Assembly (NCBI GenBank): GCA_030682385.1
Contig: JAUXOG010000133.1
Span: 1 to 56,722, forward strand
Reading direction: 5' to 3'
DNA from: Bacteroidota bacterium
GTDB lineage: Bacteria; Bacteroidota; Ignavibacteria; UBA10030; BY39
Length of the DNA stretch: 56,722 nt
The notes under the pieces are model-generated. The model had not been told where the DNA came from, searched no databases, and saw only the letters and a program-made list of their open reading frames with translations. The position numbers and the translations under genes were made by a program. Positions 27,311-36,362 of the stretch are shown piece by piece. Every line of letters starts with the position of its first letter. Within the stretch, counting starts at the first letter, position 1.

Positions 27311-29953
27311 TCACATACTAAACCAATACGTTACTTTTATCATAAAAATATTATCAGCATTTGCATCAATAAGGTTTGCAATATCTCTTCCAAATTTCAT
27401 ACTCCCCGGGTCAGTATTGTCTTCCCGGCTTTGTGTCCATACAAAAAATAATGTTGAGCCCGGCAAATATTCCCATCTTAATACTGCATTGCCGCGCAGC
27501 GATTTGAAATTAAATCCTTTCTGAATAGTGAATGTTTTTAAAGGACCTGTCCCATCGGGGTCAATCATATAATCTCCGTTCTCATCCCTCGCTACTGTTG
27601 AGCCGTTCTCACCGTAGTTATTAAAATCAAATGTATTTGGTCGGGAAAGCTCTTTAATGTTGCTGTATTTTCCCATCGTGAAATACGGTTGGGCATACAA
27701 CTGTAAACTTAGTGTTGGTGTAAATGTCCAGTTTAATCTTATGCTTGCTGAAATTGTTGTCCGATCTAACTTTCCAAATATATACCTCTTCCCATAAGTT
27801 GCAATTACATTTTCGTCAGTTATTTCACCGAGATACTGAGCGATTGCGTGACTGAAGCTGTATTCTGGGGAGAAATTAAGATTTATATAAGAAGTCGGTT
27901 TCCAGCTTATACCAGTTCCGAAGTAAGTACCATTGCCTCCAAATTCGTTTTCGTTGTGTCCGGAATAAAGATTAAAAACAATTTGCTTTCTTGAGTCGGT
28001 AAAACCGGAAAGGCTAATATCATAACTCGAAGGTGCAAGCATTTTCGGCCCGCCGCGTGTTCGTTGATTATCTGTAGATAGTGTCGAGTAGAATACCTGT
28101 CCATTGACTCCCCAATAATTTAGAAAGGTACAATTATATCCCATAAAAAATAATTCCATAGTTTTGTCGCCACCGAAATCATAGCTTCGTGCGGTAGCAA
28201 CAAAAATCGATTTATATCTTGAAAAATTATCCGGTTCATACCATTGGTATCCAACGAGTATATGTCCGTTTATTTGGTCAGCTCTGTAAAGATATCCCAA
28301 ATCGTTTACATCGAAGGATGGAGATATAAATCCAAAAGCAGAATTGAACATCCAATTACCTTTTTGTTTGTTAAGGGCAAACCTGCCCGCCGAACCGGTG
28401 AGCGAGGTTGCATTGCTGTCCAACGTTATATAATTTGCATCGGGCCGCTGGAAGTAACGTTGCGGCGACTTTTGCAGAGATAAGATTCTATCTTTTGTCG
28501 CGGCTGCATGACTAAGTCCAACCCATCCGGTTGTTACCCAAGTTCTATCGTCGTCAAGGAAAACCCAGCCGTCGTTTGCCAGAGTATAGTGCCTGCGGTT
28601 TAATAATCCGGTTAAATCTTTATTTCGCAGGTCTCTCTCTACTGCAGTCAGTAAATAACCGATTCCATAATAACCGTCGTTAAATTCATACTGTGTTCTG
28701 CCAACTCCATAGAATGTACGCGGCTCAACTTCTTCTCTGCTTCGCACTCCGTTATTTTCTACATCAGCCATTTCTTTTTGAGTTACCGCTGCAAGAATTC
28801 CTAACGATTGTTCGTTATTAAGTTTCCCGCTAATTTTTGCCGCACCGAGAATTGTGGTTTGATTAGGTGAATTATTAAAACCGTTCAAATATCTCGCGGG
28901 TGCTTTCCCTATTCTGCGACTGTAAAAGAATTGTGGATTACTCCAGTTTAAATTCATATTGTTATTGGCGCCACCTCTTCCGAAATTAAAAATGTTCGAG
29001 CCTTCGATGAAGAAAGGTCGCTTCTCGCTGTAATAAGTTTCGAAAGCCGATAAGTTGACTTCAGCGGGGTCAACTTCAACCTGTCCGAAGTCGGGGTTGA
29101 TAGTTGCATCTACAGTAAGGTTGCTGCCGATGCCGATTTTAAAATCCGCACCGATATTTTTTGGATACTTTGTTCCGTCATTGAACGGATCACTCTTATC
29201 AAAATTTTTTATAAACTCGCCACCCGATACAACGTACGGTGTAATTTCAAATCGAGAGGGGGGCGAAATATTTTTTATCCCGTTCAGGTAAGCAAAGCGA
29301 GAAACAAATCCGCTTTCCTTCTTCGGGGTCATCACAAAAAAATCACTTTCATTGTTTCTGGCGATTTCTCTCAATACATTCAAACCCCAAACACACTCAT
29401 CTTTTTTTGTAAATCTGAGTTGGGAATATGGTATTCTTATTTCCACGCACCATCCTTGATCATCAATACTTACACCGCGTTCCCAGACTCCGTCCCACGT
29501 ATCATCGCTCCATGAATCGTTATAAAAAGTTCCATCACCTATTGAACCAACCGGATTTACAGCAAAGTAATATGCCGTTCGTCTGTCGAGGTAAGAATCT
29601 ATTGCAACGTATAACCAATCAGATTTTGGTGAATTGTCTCGGCGTGCTAATAGACCTGTTATCGAATCAGGTGAAGAGTCATACATTCTGGCACTGACAT
29701 ACAAAGCATTATCATCGTAACCAATCCAGAATTCTGTACGTTGAGTAGGTTTTGCTCCTTCGGTTGGTTCACTCTGTGTAAAATCATCCAATCCCTTTGT
29801 CTGATAAAGTTCTTCGGACAACTTTCCATCAATGATTAATGGATGATTCAATCGGGTCGCGGTAACTGACTTTGATTCTACCGGACTTTTATTAAAGCCG
29901 TGTGTTTGTAAAATAAAAAATAATAGAGTAATAAGAATAGTTACAATTTTCAT
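27311..29953 (-). CDS. DUF5916 outer-membrane protein with CBM9-like N-terminal domain
   Basis: A protein of 880 residues from the ATG at 29953, which begins a clear signal peptide (MKIVTILITLLFFILQTHG). The frame extends upstream to 30001, but those 16 residues would spoil the signal peptide. Residues about 25-230 form a CBM9/DOMON-like sandwich (LIIDGKLSEELY, then YDDNALYVSARM). After that comes the DUF5916 region with VDATINPDFGQVEVDPAEVNLSAFE-type sequence and many alternating beta strands to the end, consistent with an outer-membrane barrel. The family is common in Bacteroidota and often near carbohydrate or peptide degradation genes. No substrate is known. It is divergent from the gene at 30098. 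Confidence 0.85.
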   Translation of the reverse strand: MKIVTILITLLFFILQTHGFNKSPVESKSVTATRLNHPLIIDGKLSEELYQTKGLDDFTQSEPTEGAKPTQRTEFWIGYDDNALYVSARMYDSSPDSITGLLARRDNSPKSDWLYVAIDSYLDRRTAYYFAVNPVGSIGDGTFYNDSWSDDTWDGVWERGVSIDDQGWCVEIRIPYSQLRFTKKDECVWGLNVLREIARNNESDFFVMTPKKESGFVSRFAYLNGIKNISPPSRFEITPYVVSGGEFIKNFDKSDPFNDGTKYPKNIGADFKIGIGSNLTVDATINPDFGQVEVDPAEVNLSAFETYYSEKRPFFIEGSNIFNFGRGGANNNMNLNWSNPQFFYSRRIGKAPARYLNGFNNSPNQTTILGAAKISGKLNNEQSLGILAAVTQKEMADVENNGVRSREEVEPRTFYGVGRTQYEFNDGYYGIGYLLTAVERDLRNKDLTGLLNRRHYTLANDGWVFLDDDRTWVTTGWVGLSHAAATKDRILSLQKSPQRYFQRPDANYITLDSNATSLTGSAGRFALNKQKGNWMFNSAFGFISPSFDVNDLGYLYRADQINGHILVGYQWYEPDNFSRYKSIFVATARSYDFGGDKTMELFFMGYNCTFLNYWGVNGQVFYSTLSTDNQRTRGGPKMLAPSSYDISLSGFTDSRKQIVFNLYSGHNENEFGGNGTYFGTGISWKPTSYINLNFSPEYSFSHAIAQYLGEITDENVIATYGKRYIFGKLDRTTISASIRLNWTFTPTLSLQLYAQPYFTMGKYSNIKELSRPNTFDFNNYGENGSTVARDENGDYMIDPDGTGPLKTFTIQKGFNFKSLRGNAVLRWEYLPGSTLFFVWTQSREDNTDPGSMKFGRDIANLIDANADNIFMIKVTYWFSM

Positions 29954-30034
29954 ATTGGATATTCCGATTATGTTAAAATCTAAACTTACTACGATAGGCA
30001 TAATAATTAGTTACAAAATAAAGGAATAATTTGT

Positions 30035-30063
30035 TTGGAAAATTGGGCAGGTTTTGATATATT
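30035..30063 (+). promoter_or_regulatory. Predicted promoter of the 272-residue exported protein
   Basis: TTGGAA at 30035-30040, a 17-base spacer and TATATT at 30058-30063, 34 bases before the ATG. Confidence 0.45.
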
Positions 30064-30097
30064 CAACAAAAAATTATAAACAATTATTGGAGGGAAT

Positions 30098-30916
30098 ATG
30101 AAATTTATTTTTGTTCTTTTTTTCTTTTTGATGCAAGCGTCGTCGCAGGAAACGTTTAAATTGGAATATAAGTTTGAAAAAGGGAAGACGTACCGGTACA
30201 AGGATTTCGTTACATCAAAAGTTACACAAGAAATGATGGGCACCGAAACAAGGATTGATACTAAAAGCGAGTTCATTCATAAGATAGTTGTTGATTCGGT
30301 AGGTGATAACGGGGATGCTGTATTGATTGTTTCTTTCGATTCGGTACGCGTATCGATTCAGCAAAAAAAATTAGACACAACCATCATTGTGAATGAGATT
30401 ATCGGGAAGAGAAAAAAAAATGTTCTCTCTAAATTTGGCGAAGTGTTACAAAAAGCAGTGATCGACAAAATTAAAATGGGTAACCAGATGGGGGGAGATG
30501 TGAGTCAGGAAGTAATCTCATTTCCGATATTTACTGATAAAGAATTAAAAATTGGAGATAAGTGGAAATCAACTTCACTTGATACGATGGATTTGATGGG
30601 GAGTAAAATTGCGGTTAAAACCAATGCCTCATACAAAATAGTTAAGAAAGAAACAAAATTAGACCACGAGTGTTTGAAGATAGAATATGAAGCAGAAACC
30701 GAAAGCGAAGGTAAGTCAGATATGTTTGGTGTTGAGATGTATCTCGAAAGTTCCGGTGATATCGAAGGTGTTATCTATTTTGATCCTAAAACAGGGTTAG
30801 TTATTTATGAGGAAGCAGAAACCGATCAAACGATAACTTTGGCAACAACTGGTGCGCGGTCGATGATGATACCAATTACACAAACATCGAAATTAAAGAG
30901 GACGATTGTGGAGTAA
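30098..30916 (+). CDS. Exported protein of unknown function, DUF6263-like
   Basis: A protein of 272 residues with a short signal peptide (about 1-17, ending SSQ). The start is fixed by a strong TTGGAGGG ribosome site. The rest is soluble and rich in beta strand and charged residues. The pattern is an early LEYKFEKGKTY, a middle KIGDKWKSTS and a late YFDPKTGLVIYEE, resembling secreted DUF6263-type proteins. No catalytic residues were recognised. A hairpin (30917-30923 with 30933-30939) begins right after the stop codon and may protect the transcript end, though it lacks a T tract. Confidence 0.65.
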   Translation: MKFIFVLFFFLMQASSQETFKLEYKFEKGKTYRYKDFVTSKVTQEMMGTETRIDTKSEFIHKIVVDSVGDNGDAVLIVSFDSVRVSIQQKKLDTTIIVNEIIGKRKKNVLSKFGEVLQKAVIDKIKMGNQMGGDVSQEVISFPIFTDKELKIGDKWKSTSLDTMDLMGSKIAVKTNASYKIVKKETKLDHECLKIEYEAETESEGKSDMFGVEMYLESSGDIEGVIYFDPKTGLVIYEEAETDQTITLATTGARSMMIPITQTSKLKRTIVE

Positions 30917-31574
30917 ATCGGATGTGAACAAAATCCGATCTACACTAAACACAAAGCCGATTCCTTATCAGAACGTAAAAAACGTAAAACGTTTTAAAAC
31001 GTTCTAAAAAAATCGGCTCTTCCATACTAACGTACTTCATTACTCCTGTCTTCCGCAAGCCTACTTTAGCAAATAATTAATCCGGCTAAGGCGGAATTCT
31101 AAAATAATAGGTTAACGTCTAATAACTTATTAAACCGAGTGCTGCAATGCAGAAAACGGGAAACTATGTGGCTAAAGCCGATCTTGAGTTCGAATTCTTA
31201 ATCAGTTCACTAAAGTGAACTGCGATATATGCTCGCAAATTTCTATACAGCTATTTAAATTGATATTACAGTTGACTTTAGTCGACTGATAAAAATAATA
31301 AGAAAAATGAGTGGCTTCAGCCGCATTACTTTTGAACTCTGTTAATCTTTCACTATTAATCTAAAAATTTACTACACCAACTTATCTATTCCTGCCGTAA
31401 CTCATTGGTATTGGTAGTAGGTGTTTACATTACACACAAAAATTGAAAAAGTTATTAGGGTGCTGCATCGCGGAAAACAGGAAAGAGCCGACTTCCTTTT
31501 TCAAGAAATCGGCTCTTCCATAATAACATGTTCCACTACTCCAATTATCCAATACTCCAGTATTCTAATGATTC
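30917..31574. repeat. Non-coding patch of short palindromic repeats
   Basis: No convincing gene lies in these 658 bases. The patch holds at least six small palindromes: 30917-30939; 30955-31018 (outer arms AGCCGATT and AATCGGCT enclosing the 16-base palindrome at 30988-31003); 31203-31222 (CAGTTCACT with AGTGAACTG); 31269-31288 (CAGTTGACT with AGTCGACTG); and 31484-31516. Two elements occur twice: a GAGCCGA-to-TCGGCTCTTCCATA hairpin at 30955-31027 and 31485-31525, and a GTGCTGCA-GC-GAAAAC-GGAAA stretch near 31140 and 31460. This is the look of a landing ground for REP-like elements. The hairpin at 31484-31516 could also serve the end of the acetate kinase transcript, but it lacks a good T tract. 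Confidence 0.6.
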
Positions 31575-32822
31575 TTACCATCTTCTTGGAACATTTTTCA
31601 CACAGCGAACTGTATCGCGTGCAATAAGCAACTCTTCGTTAGTCGGGATTACATAAGCTTTTAATTTAGATTCGGGTTTTGTTATGAGCCCTTCTTTTCC
31701 AGCTACAATTTTGTTGTTTGCCTTTTCATCTAATTCTAAACCGAAAAACTCCAATCCTTTGCAAATGCGTTTCCGGATTTCGGAACTGTTTTCGCCAATA
31801 CCACCAGCGAAAACTATTGCATCAGCACCCTGCATACCGGCAAGGTAGGCGCCGATATATTTTCGAGCACGTCCACAAAAGATATCAACTGCGAGGCGCG
31901 CACGGCGGTCTTCGTGTTCTTTTTCTTCAGCTAACAAATCGCGCATATCGTTTGTAAGTCCGGATAGACCTAACAGTCCCGATTGCTTGTTTAATATAGC
32001 GTAGATTTCATTCATCGTCATTCCTTCCTTATGATGGAGGAATTCAATAATCGCAGGGTCCATATCGCCGCCGCGGGTTCCCATTACCAAACCTTCGAGA
32101 GGTGTAAGTCCCATTGACGTATCGAATGAATCACCGTTCTTGATAGCGCATGCTGAGCATCCGTTACCAAGATGAAGCGTGATGATATTAACTTTTTCTC
32201 TTTCGATGTTTGCTAATTGTCTGTAGCGGTATGCGATATACCGGTGAGAGGTTCCATGAAATCCGTATTTACGGATTTTATGCCTGCGGTATAATTGATA
32301 AGGAATTGCGTAAAGGTACGAAGTTTCGGGCATTGTGGAATGAAAAGCTGTATCGAATACGGCGACTTGCGGAACACCGGGACCTAACAGTTCGCGTGCT
32401 GCATTAATTCCTTTTAGATTTGCGGGGTTGTGCAAAGGTGCCAACTCGATGCAATCTTCGATTCCTTCAATTACTTCGTCGTTAATTAAAGTTGACATTG
32501 TAAATTTCTCAGCACCGTGAACTACACGATGCCCGACAGCATGAATATCGGCAAGCGAATTTATTCCGTTTAATTTCGATTCGGGTGAAATTATCCATCG
32601 TAAAATAAAATCTAACGCCGACCTATGATCGCGAAGAGGTATTGCCTGTTTTATTTTTGGCTGACCTTCGACTTGTAAAGTAATTAAAGCCTGGCTTCCG
32701 ATTCGTTCCAAGTAGCCGCTTGCTATTCTTTTATCCTGATTTTTTTCAATGAGCTCTAAATCTGTTTTGATGATTTGAAATTTTACTGATGATGATCCAC
32801 AGTTGATCACTAAAATATTCAT
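31575..32822 (-). CDS. ackA: Acetate kinase
   Basis: Converts acetyl phosphate and ADP to acetate and ATP, or the reverse, in the cytoplasm. The protein is 415 residues from the ATG at 32822, which has a GGAG ribosome site 7 bases upstream. A longer frame to 32834 lacks one. Family motifs are present: N-terminal NCGSSSVKFQ, VHGGEKF-type VVHGAEKF, FDTAFHSTMPE with the catalytic Asp, RYGFHGTSH-type KYGFHGTSHRY, the glycine-rich TRGGDMDPA segment, and FAGGIGENS near the end. Length matches the usual 395-415. No phosphotransacetylase gene adjoins it, so its partner must be elsewhere. The BamA-like gene lies 80 bases upstream on the same strand. Confidence 0.95.
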   Translation of the reverse strand: MNILVINCGSSSVKFQIIKTDLELIEKNQDKRIASGYLERIGSQALITLQVEGQPKIKQAIPLRDHRSALDFILRWIISPESKLNGINSLADIHAVGHRVVHGAEKFTMSTLINDEVIEGIEDCIELAPLHNPANLKGINAARELLGPGVPQVAVFDTAFHSTMPETSYLYAIPYQLYRRHKIRKYGFHGTSHRYIAYRYRQLANIEREKVNIITLHLGNGCSACAIKNGDSFDTSMGLTPLEGLVMGTRGGDMDPAIIEFLHHKEGMTMNEIYAILNKQSGLLGLSGLTNDMRDLLAEEKEHEDRRARLAVDIFCGRARKYIGAYLAGMQGADAIVFAGGIGENSSEIRKRICKGLEFFGLELDEKANNKIVAGKEGLITKPESKLKAYVIPTNEELLIARDTVRCVKNVPRRW

Positions 32823-32902
32823 TGTTTTCTCCATTTATAATTGTTTATCGAAAGGACTGTTGTAAGGTGATGGAGAAAGATAAGAAAATATTTTGAAGAA
32901 AG

Positions 32903-34348
32903 CTAAAAAGGTCTGCTCATTCTAAAAAATACACTTACCGGAGATTTTACATCCGTTTTCCATGCAAAACCCAAACGGTATTTTCCATCTCGTGAACCGA
33001 TTGCAAATCCCAAATCGCTTTTCAGTGAATTGAATTTAAAAGTATCAAACCCCTCATCAAAAGTTACGTCATCGGCTACGTTGTTAATATAACCGGCGTT
33101 GTAAAATAAAATTAAATTCAAATTACTCAGCATTGAAAATGGGAAACCCGTATCGTCGCTGAACATTTTTCCGTTGACTACATATTCTATATTTGCAAGT
33201 AATAACCGGTTACCTGTTAATTCTTTATACATATATGCGGGGAGCGTGCTTATTCCGCCAAGTTCGTATGCGCGTTGAACCGGTAAAATTCCATTCGATG
33301 TGGCTGCTCTGAACCGGAAATTTAGATTATCATATTTCCCGATTGGTTGATACCGGCGTGCATCAAAAACGTATCTATTAAATTCATAATCGCCTTTAAA
33401 AGATTTACCGGCAAATTCTGCTGTGAACGCTGTACTCCATCCAGCCATGTGTAGTTTGCGATCATCGATCTTGTGTAAATCAAGTGCGAGTATAATGCTG
33501 TGGATTTTTCCATCGTTTATTTCCGGATTAATTCTGAAAGATTTTTTGGTGCGGAATAAAGACCAGTTAACATTATTATTCAGTGAAGCGTATTCGTCGT
33601 TGGCAAACGAAATTTTAAGTTGCATATCGGCTAATTGGTTTCGTGTGTAATATCCAGCCCAAGTCGAAAAACCTGAACGCAAAAAGTAATCGCGGTAATC
33701 GTAGCGAAGTAATAAAGCATTAAGAGTGTTTTCCAAATTTCCAGTAAGCCACTGATCGCGTGTATCTACGAGACTGTGTCCTTCAATCCCAAATTCAAAA
33801 AGTCTATTATCGAATCCAAACTGCTGCGAGGCGCCGGCTTGGTATTCCCATTTGTGAACTCCGAATCCATAGCCGATCGACCCAAACAAAACAAATTTTC
33901 TTTCCCTGTCCCAGAAAAATTTGTGCGGCGATTGTATTCCGAGGAATAATCCTTCCGCACGATTATACCGGAAAAGAAATTTATCATTCAGGTTGTCCAA
34001 CGATATTTTAGTTGAATAATTACGTGGAATCCCGCGATCAGTTGGAAATGAATACAAACTGGATCTCTCTGACTGTGGAAATTCATACTCGAAGGTTTCA
34101 TTACCGTATTGGCAATTTTCAAATTCGATACTGTCGGCGTAACACTCCTCATCCTCTTCTGAATCATCGTCAAATATTTTGGTACCTAATTCCCGCTCAA
34201 CCTGTGCAAACACATCTTTTACTATGTTATCAACCCGCTTTTTAATACTTCTTTTTTTCGTTTCCGAAGTAGAGTCTTGTGCGAAACTTCCATTAATCGG
34301 AAAAGCAAAAATAAGTAATAAAGTCAATAAAGTTGTAGTTCTGATCAT
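32903..34348 (-). CDS. BamA/TamA-like outer-membrane beta-barrel protein
   Basis: A protein of 481 residues with a signal peptide (ends SFAQ, about residue 24), a charged linker with a short acidic run (DDDSEEDEE, about 60-68), and a long region of alternating beta strands. A surface-antigen-like stretch near residues 370-410 (RAYELGGISTLPAYMYKELTGNRLLLANIEYV) matches the C-terminal half of BamA/TamA and patatin-type barrels. The chain ends in Phe, typical of barrel proteins. POTRA domains are absent, so it is not the essential BamA. It lies 47 bases downstream of the four-repeat protein on the same strand and may be co-transcribed with it. Confidence 0.6.
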   Translation of the reverse strand: MIRTTTLLTLLLIFAFPINGSFAQDSTSETKKRSIKKRVDNIVKDVFAQVERELGTKIFDDDSEEDEECYADSIEFENCQYGNETFEYEFPQSERSSLYSFPTDRGIPRNYSTKISLDNLNDKFLFRYNRAEGLFLGIQSPHKFFWDRERKFVLFGSIGYGFGVHKWEYQAGASQQFGFDNRLFEFGIEGHSLVDTRDQWLTGNLENTLNALLLRYDYRDYFLRSGFSTWAGYYTRNQLADMQLKISFANDEYASLNNNVNWSLFRTKKSFRINPEINDGKIHSIILALDLHKIDDRKLHMAGWSTAFTAEFAGKSFKGDYEFNRYVFDARRYQPIGKYDNLNFRFRAATSNGILPVQRAYELGGISTLPAYMYKELTGNRLLLANIEYVVNGKMFSDDTGFPFSMLSNLNLILFYNAGYINNVADDVTFDEGFDTFKFNSLKSDLGFAIGSRDGKYRLGFAWKTDVKSPVSVFFRMSRPF

Positions 34349-34395
34349 AATTTCTCCTTCCGTTAGCTAACGGATTATTATTAAACAATTGTTAA

Positions 34396-36183
34396 TTATT
34401 TGTTATCATCTTCTTTGTAGAGTGTTATTCCCCAATATTGTGCATCTTCCGGTGGGGTATCGTTCCAGCTATTGTATGAGTGCGAATCATCGGTTCGATA
34501 CCGCAGGCGGTATTCCCCTTTATCGAGTAAAATTGTTGTGTTCACAATTCTGTTTTTACGGGCACCGCCGGCATGAAATGTCATTGAATAAGTCATCTCC
34601 CAGATTACTTTTCCGGTGCTGGCGTTTTCGATAAAGCCATAGTCGAACATCTGGTCCCGCTGCCCTTCACCAATCGAGTAGATTCGTATGCGGGTTGGTT
34701 CGTTAAGTTTAAAAGTTTCTAACTGATTTGCATTGTCGCGCACACGTACAATTTGAGCAATAATATTTTTGTCCCGTTCCGGTGTATATTTATCGACCGT
34801 ACTTTTGTCGAATTTATCATTATCAGTATAAATTGTAATTCCCCAATGCTCTTGATCGTATGGCGGCGAAACGTTCCAGTCGTTATAAGAATGAGAATCA
34901 TCGCTTTGAAAAGTAACTATGTAATTGCCTTTTACGAGATGAACAATTTCGTCGATCATTCTATTTTTTGTTCCGCCTCCTGCGTGAACAGTTTTATCTA
35001 CATTCATTTCCCAAACTTTTTCTCGCGTTTGTGCATTAATAATCCAGCCATAATCTGCCATTTGCCGCCGCGAGGAATATCTTTCGCCGATAGCATATAT
35101 CCGCACATCCATATCTTGTTTGAGTGTAAATCCTTCGCTGCGATTTTCGCTGTCGCCAACTTTCGTTATTGCAGTAATTACATTTTTATCGTCGCTGTAA
35201 GTAAAAAGATTGAACGCATTTCGGTCGGCTTCCGATTGTCCCATCAGCGTGATGCCGTAGTTTAATGGGTCGTAAGGTGGCGCCTCATTCCAATCGAGAT
35301 ATGAGTGCGAATCGTCAGTGAAATAATAAATGATATATTTACCCGGATTGAAATTAACAGTTCCATCGAATTTTAAATTTTTATCGGCACCGCCGGCTTT
35401 TGTTGTATTGCTTTGTTTCATTTCCCATATCCGTTTCCGCGATTTAGCATCAAGTATAAATCCGTAATCTGACAGGTCGTCGCCTCGCACTCCTTCGCAT
35501 AAAGCGTAAATATGAATTGCGACCGGTTTACTTAAAATAAAACCTTGTTGTATGTATTCATTTTCACCTATCCCAATTGATTTGTAGAGAACATTCGGAA
35601 AATCTTTTGGTGGATTAAATAATGATATTTCAGCCCGTTCGTCTGCTAATAACTCGATGCCCCAGTTTTTAGAATTTTTCATCCACTCTCTGAAGATATC
35701 AATACCGAACCAGTCTTCTATCCACGAGGCGATCCAATCGTGCCTGCCTCCAATACTTATAATATCACTGCTGTTCCTGTGGTCGATATTAGCCCGGATA
35801 TTTGTAAATGTCGATTGATAATCGAAATACGTTGCAGCGAAGTAAACCTCGAACGATCCTTTTGGCAGCGTAATAAAATCATCGTACTTCCTATCGCTGC
35901 CGGTTAAACTCGTGTTATCGCGCGTCATCAGCCAAACTTTTTCGCGTGTGTCCGAATTGATTATCCAGCCGTATGCGAACAACTTGTCGCGATAGTCGCG
36001 TTTTTTTTCTGAAGCGGCCCCCCTTGCTTTGATGTGAATTGTAGTTTGTTCATTAAGTTTAAAGCCGCCCGATTTTAATTCTGCGCGGCTAAAATCTTTT
36101 AATTCAATGAATGTTTTTTCACCACCGATTACAAAACCGGTTGTTAGCAGCGAAAAAAATGCTATAACAATAATTTTATTCAT
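34396..36183 (-). CDS. Exported protein with four copies of an unrecognised repeat
   Basis: A protein of 595 residues with a signal peptide (about 1-20, ending VIGG). The rest consists of four related units at about 41-130, 210-325, 345-455 and 480-590. Each has an opening F-L-----IHIYA or similar, then DYGWIINA-TREKVWEM, a T--AGG--KN turn, a GKY strand and, in units 2-4, SDDSHSY-DWN--PPYD followed by WGITLY. Unit 1 is the most divergent, has lost the DDSHSY part and carries an insert of about 70 residues. The Asp/His/Ser-rich signature could bind metal or sugar, but that is inference. I do not recognise the domain. Composition and strand suggest co-expression with the barrel gene downstream. 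Confidence 0.75.
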   Translation of the reverse strand: MNKIIVIAFFSLLTTGFVIGGEKTFIELKDFSRAELKSGGFKLNEQTTIHIKARGAASEKKRDYRDKLFAYGWIINSDTREKVWLMTRDNTSLTGSDRKYDDFITLPKGSFEVYFAATYFDYQSTFTNIRANIDHRNSSDIISIGGRHDWIASWIEDWFGIDIFREWMKNSKNWGIELLADERAEISLFNPPKDFPNVLYKSIGIGENEYIQQGFILSKPVAIHIYALCEGVRGDDLSDYGFILDAKSRKRIWEMKQSNTTKAGGADKNLKFDGTVNFNPGKYIIYYFTDDSHSYLDWNEAPPYDPLNYGITLMGQSEADRNAFNLFTYSDDKNVITAITKVGDSENRSEGFTLKQDMDVRIYAIGERYSSRRQMADYGWIINAQTREKVWEMNVDKTVHAGGGTKNRMIDEIVHLVKGNYIVTFQSDDSHSYNDWNVSPPYDQEHWGITIYTDNDKFDKSTVDKYTPERDKNIIAQIVRVRDNANQLETFKLNEPTRIRIYSIGEGQRDQMFDYGFIENASTGKVIWEMTYSMTFHAGGARKNRIVNTTILLDKGEYRLRYRTDDSHSYNSWNDTPPEDAQYWGITLYKEDDNK

Positions 36184-36362
36184 AATAGTACCCAGTCGTA
36201 ATTTCTTTATTGCTTTACGATAATTAGCAGATTTGGTTTCATCAAAATCAAAAATGTGAAATATATCACCACAAAGCGGTAGATTTAATATAAAATCTGC
36301 AACATTCGGTTGTTTAATTTGTAATAAACCGTATTTTTGTTATATTTTTACAACAAATTAGT

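Noticed and set aside
29954-30001. Start of the DUF5916 gene at 30001
   Set aside because: The extra 16 residues would precede a normal signal peptide that starts at 29953, and no ribosome site supports 30001.
31484-31516. Strong terminator for acetate kinase
   Set aside because: The stem has a mismatch and no T tract follows on the minus strand. It is better seen as a member of the repeat family.
30955-31525. CRISPR array
   Set aside because: Repeats are few, unequal in length and not regularly spaced, and no cas genes are near.
31421-31627. 68-residue reading frame on the plus strand
   Set aside because: It overlaps the end of acetate kinase and the repeat patch, has no ribosome site, and its composition is that of non-coding sequence.
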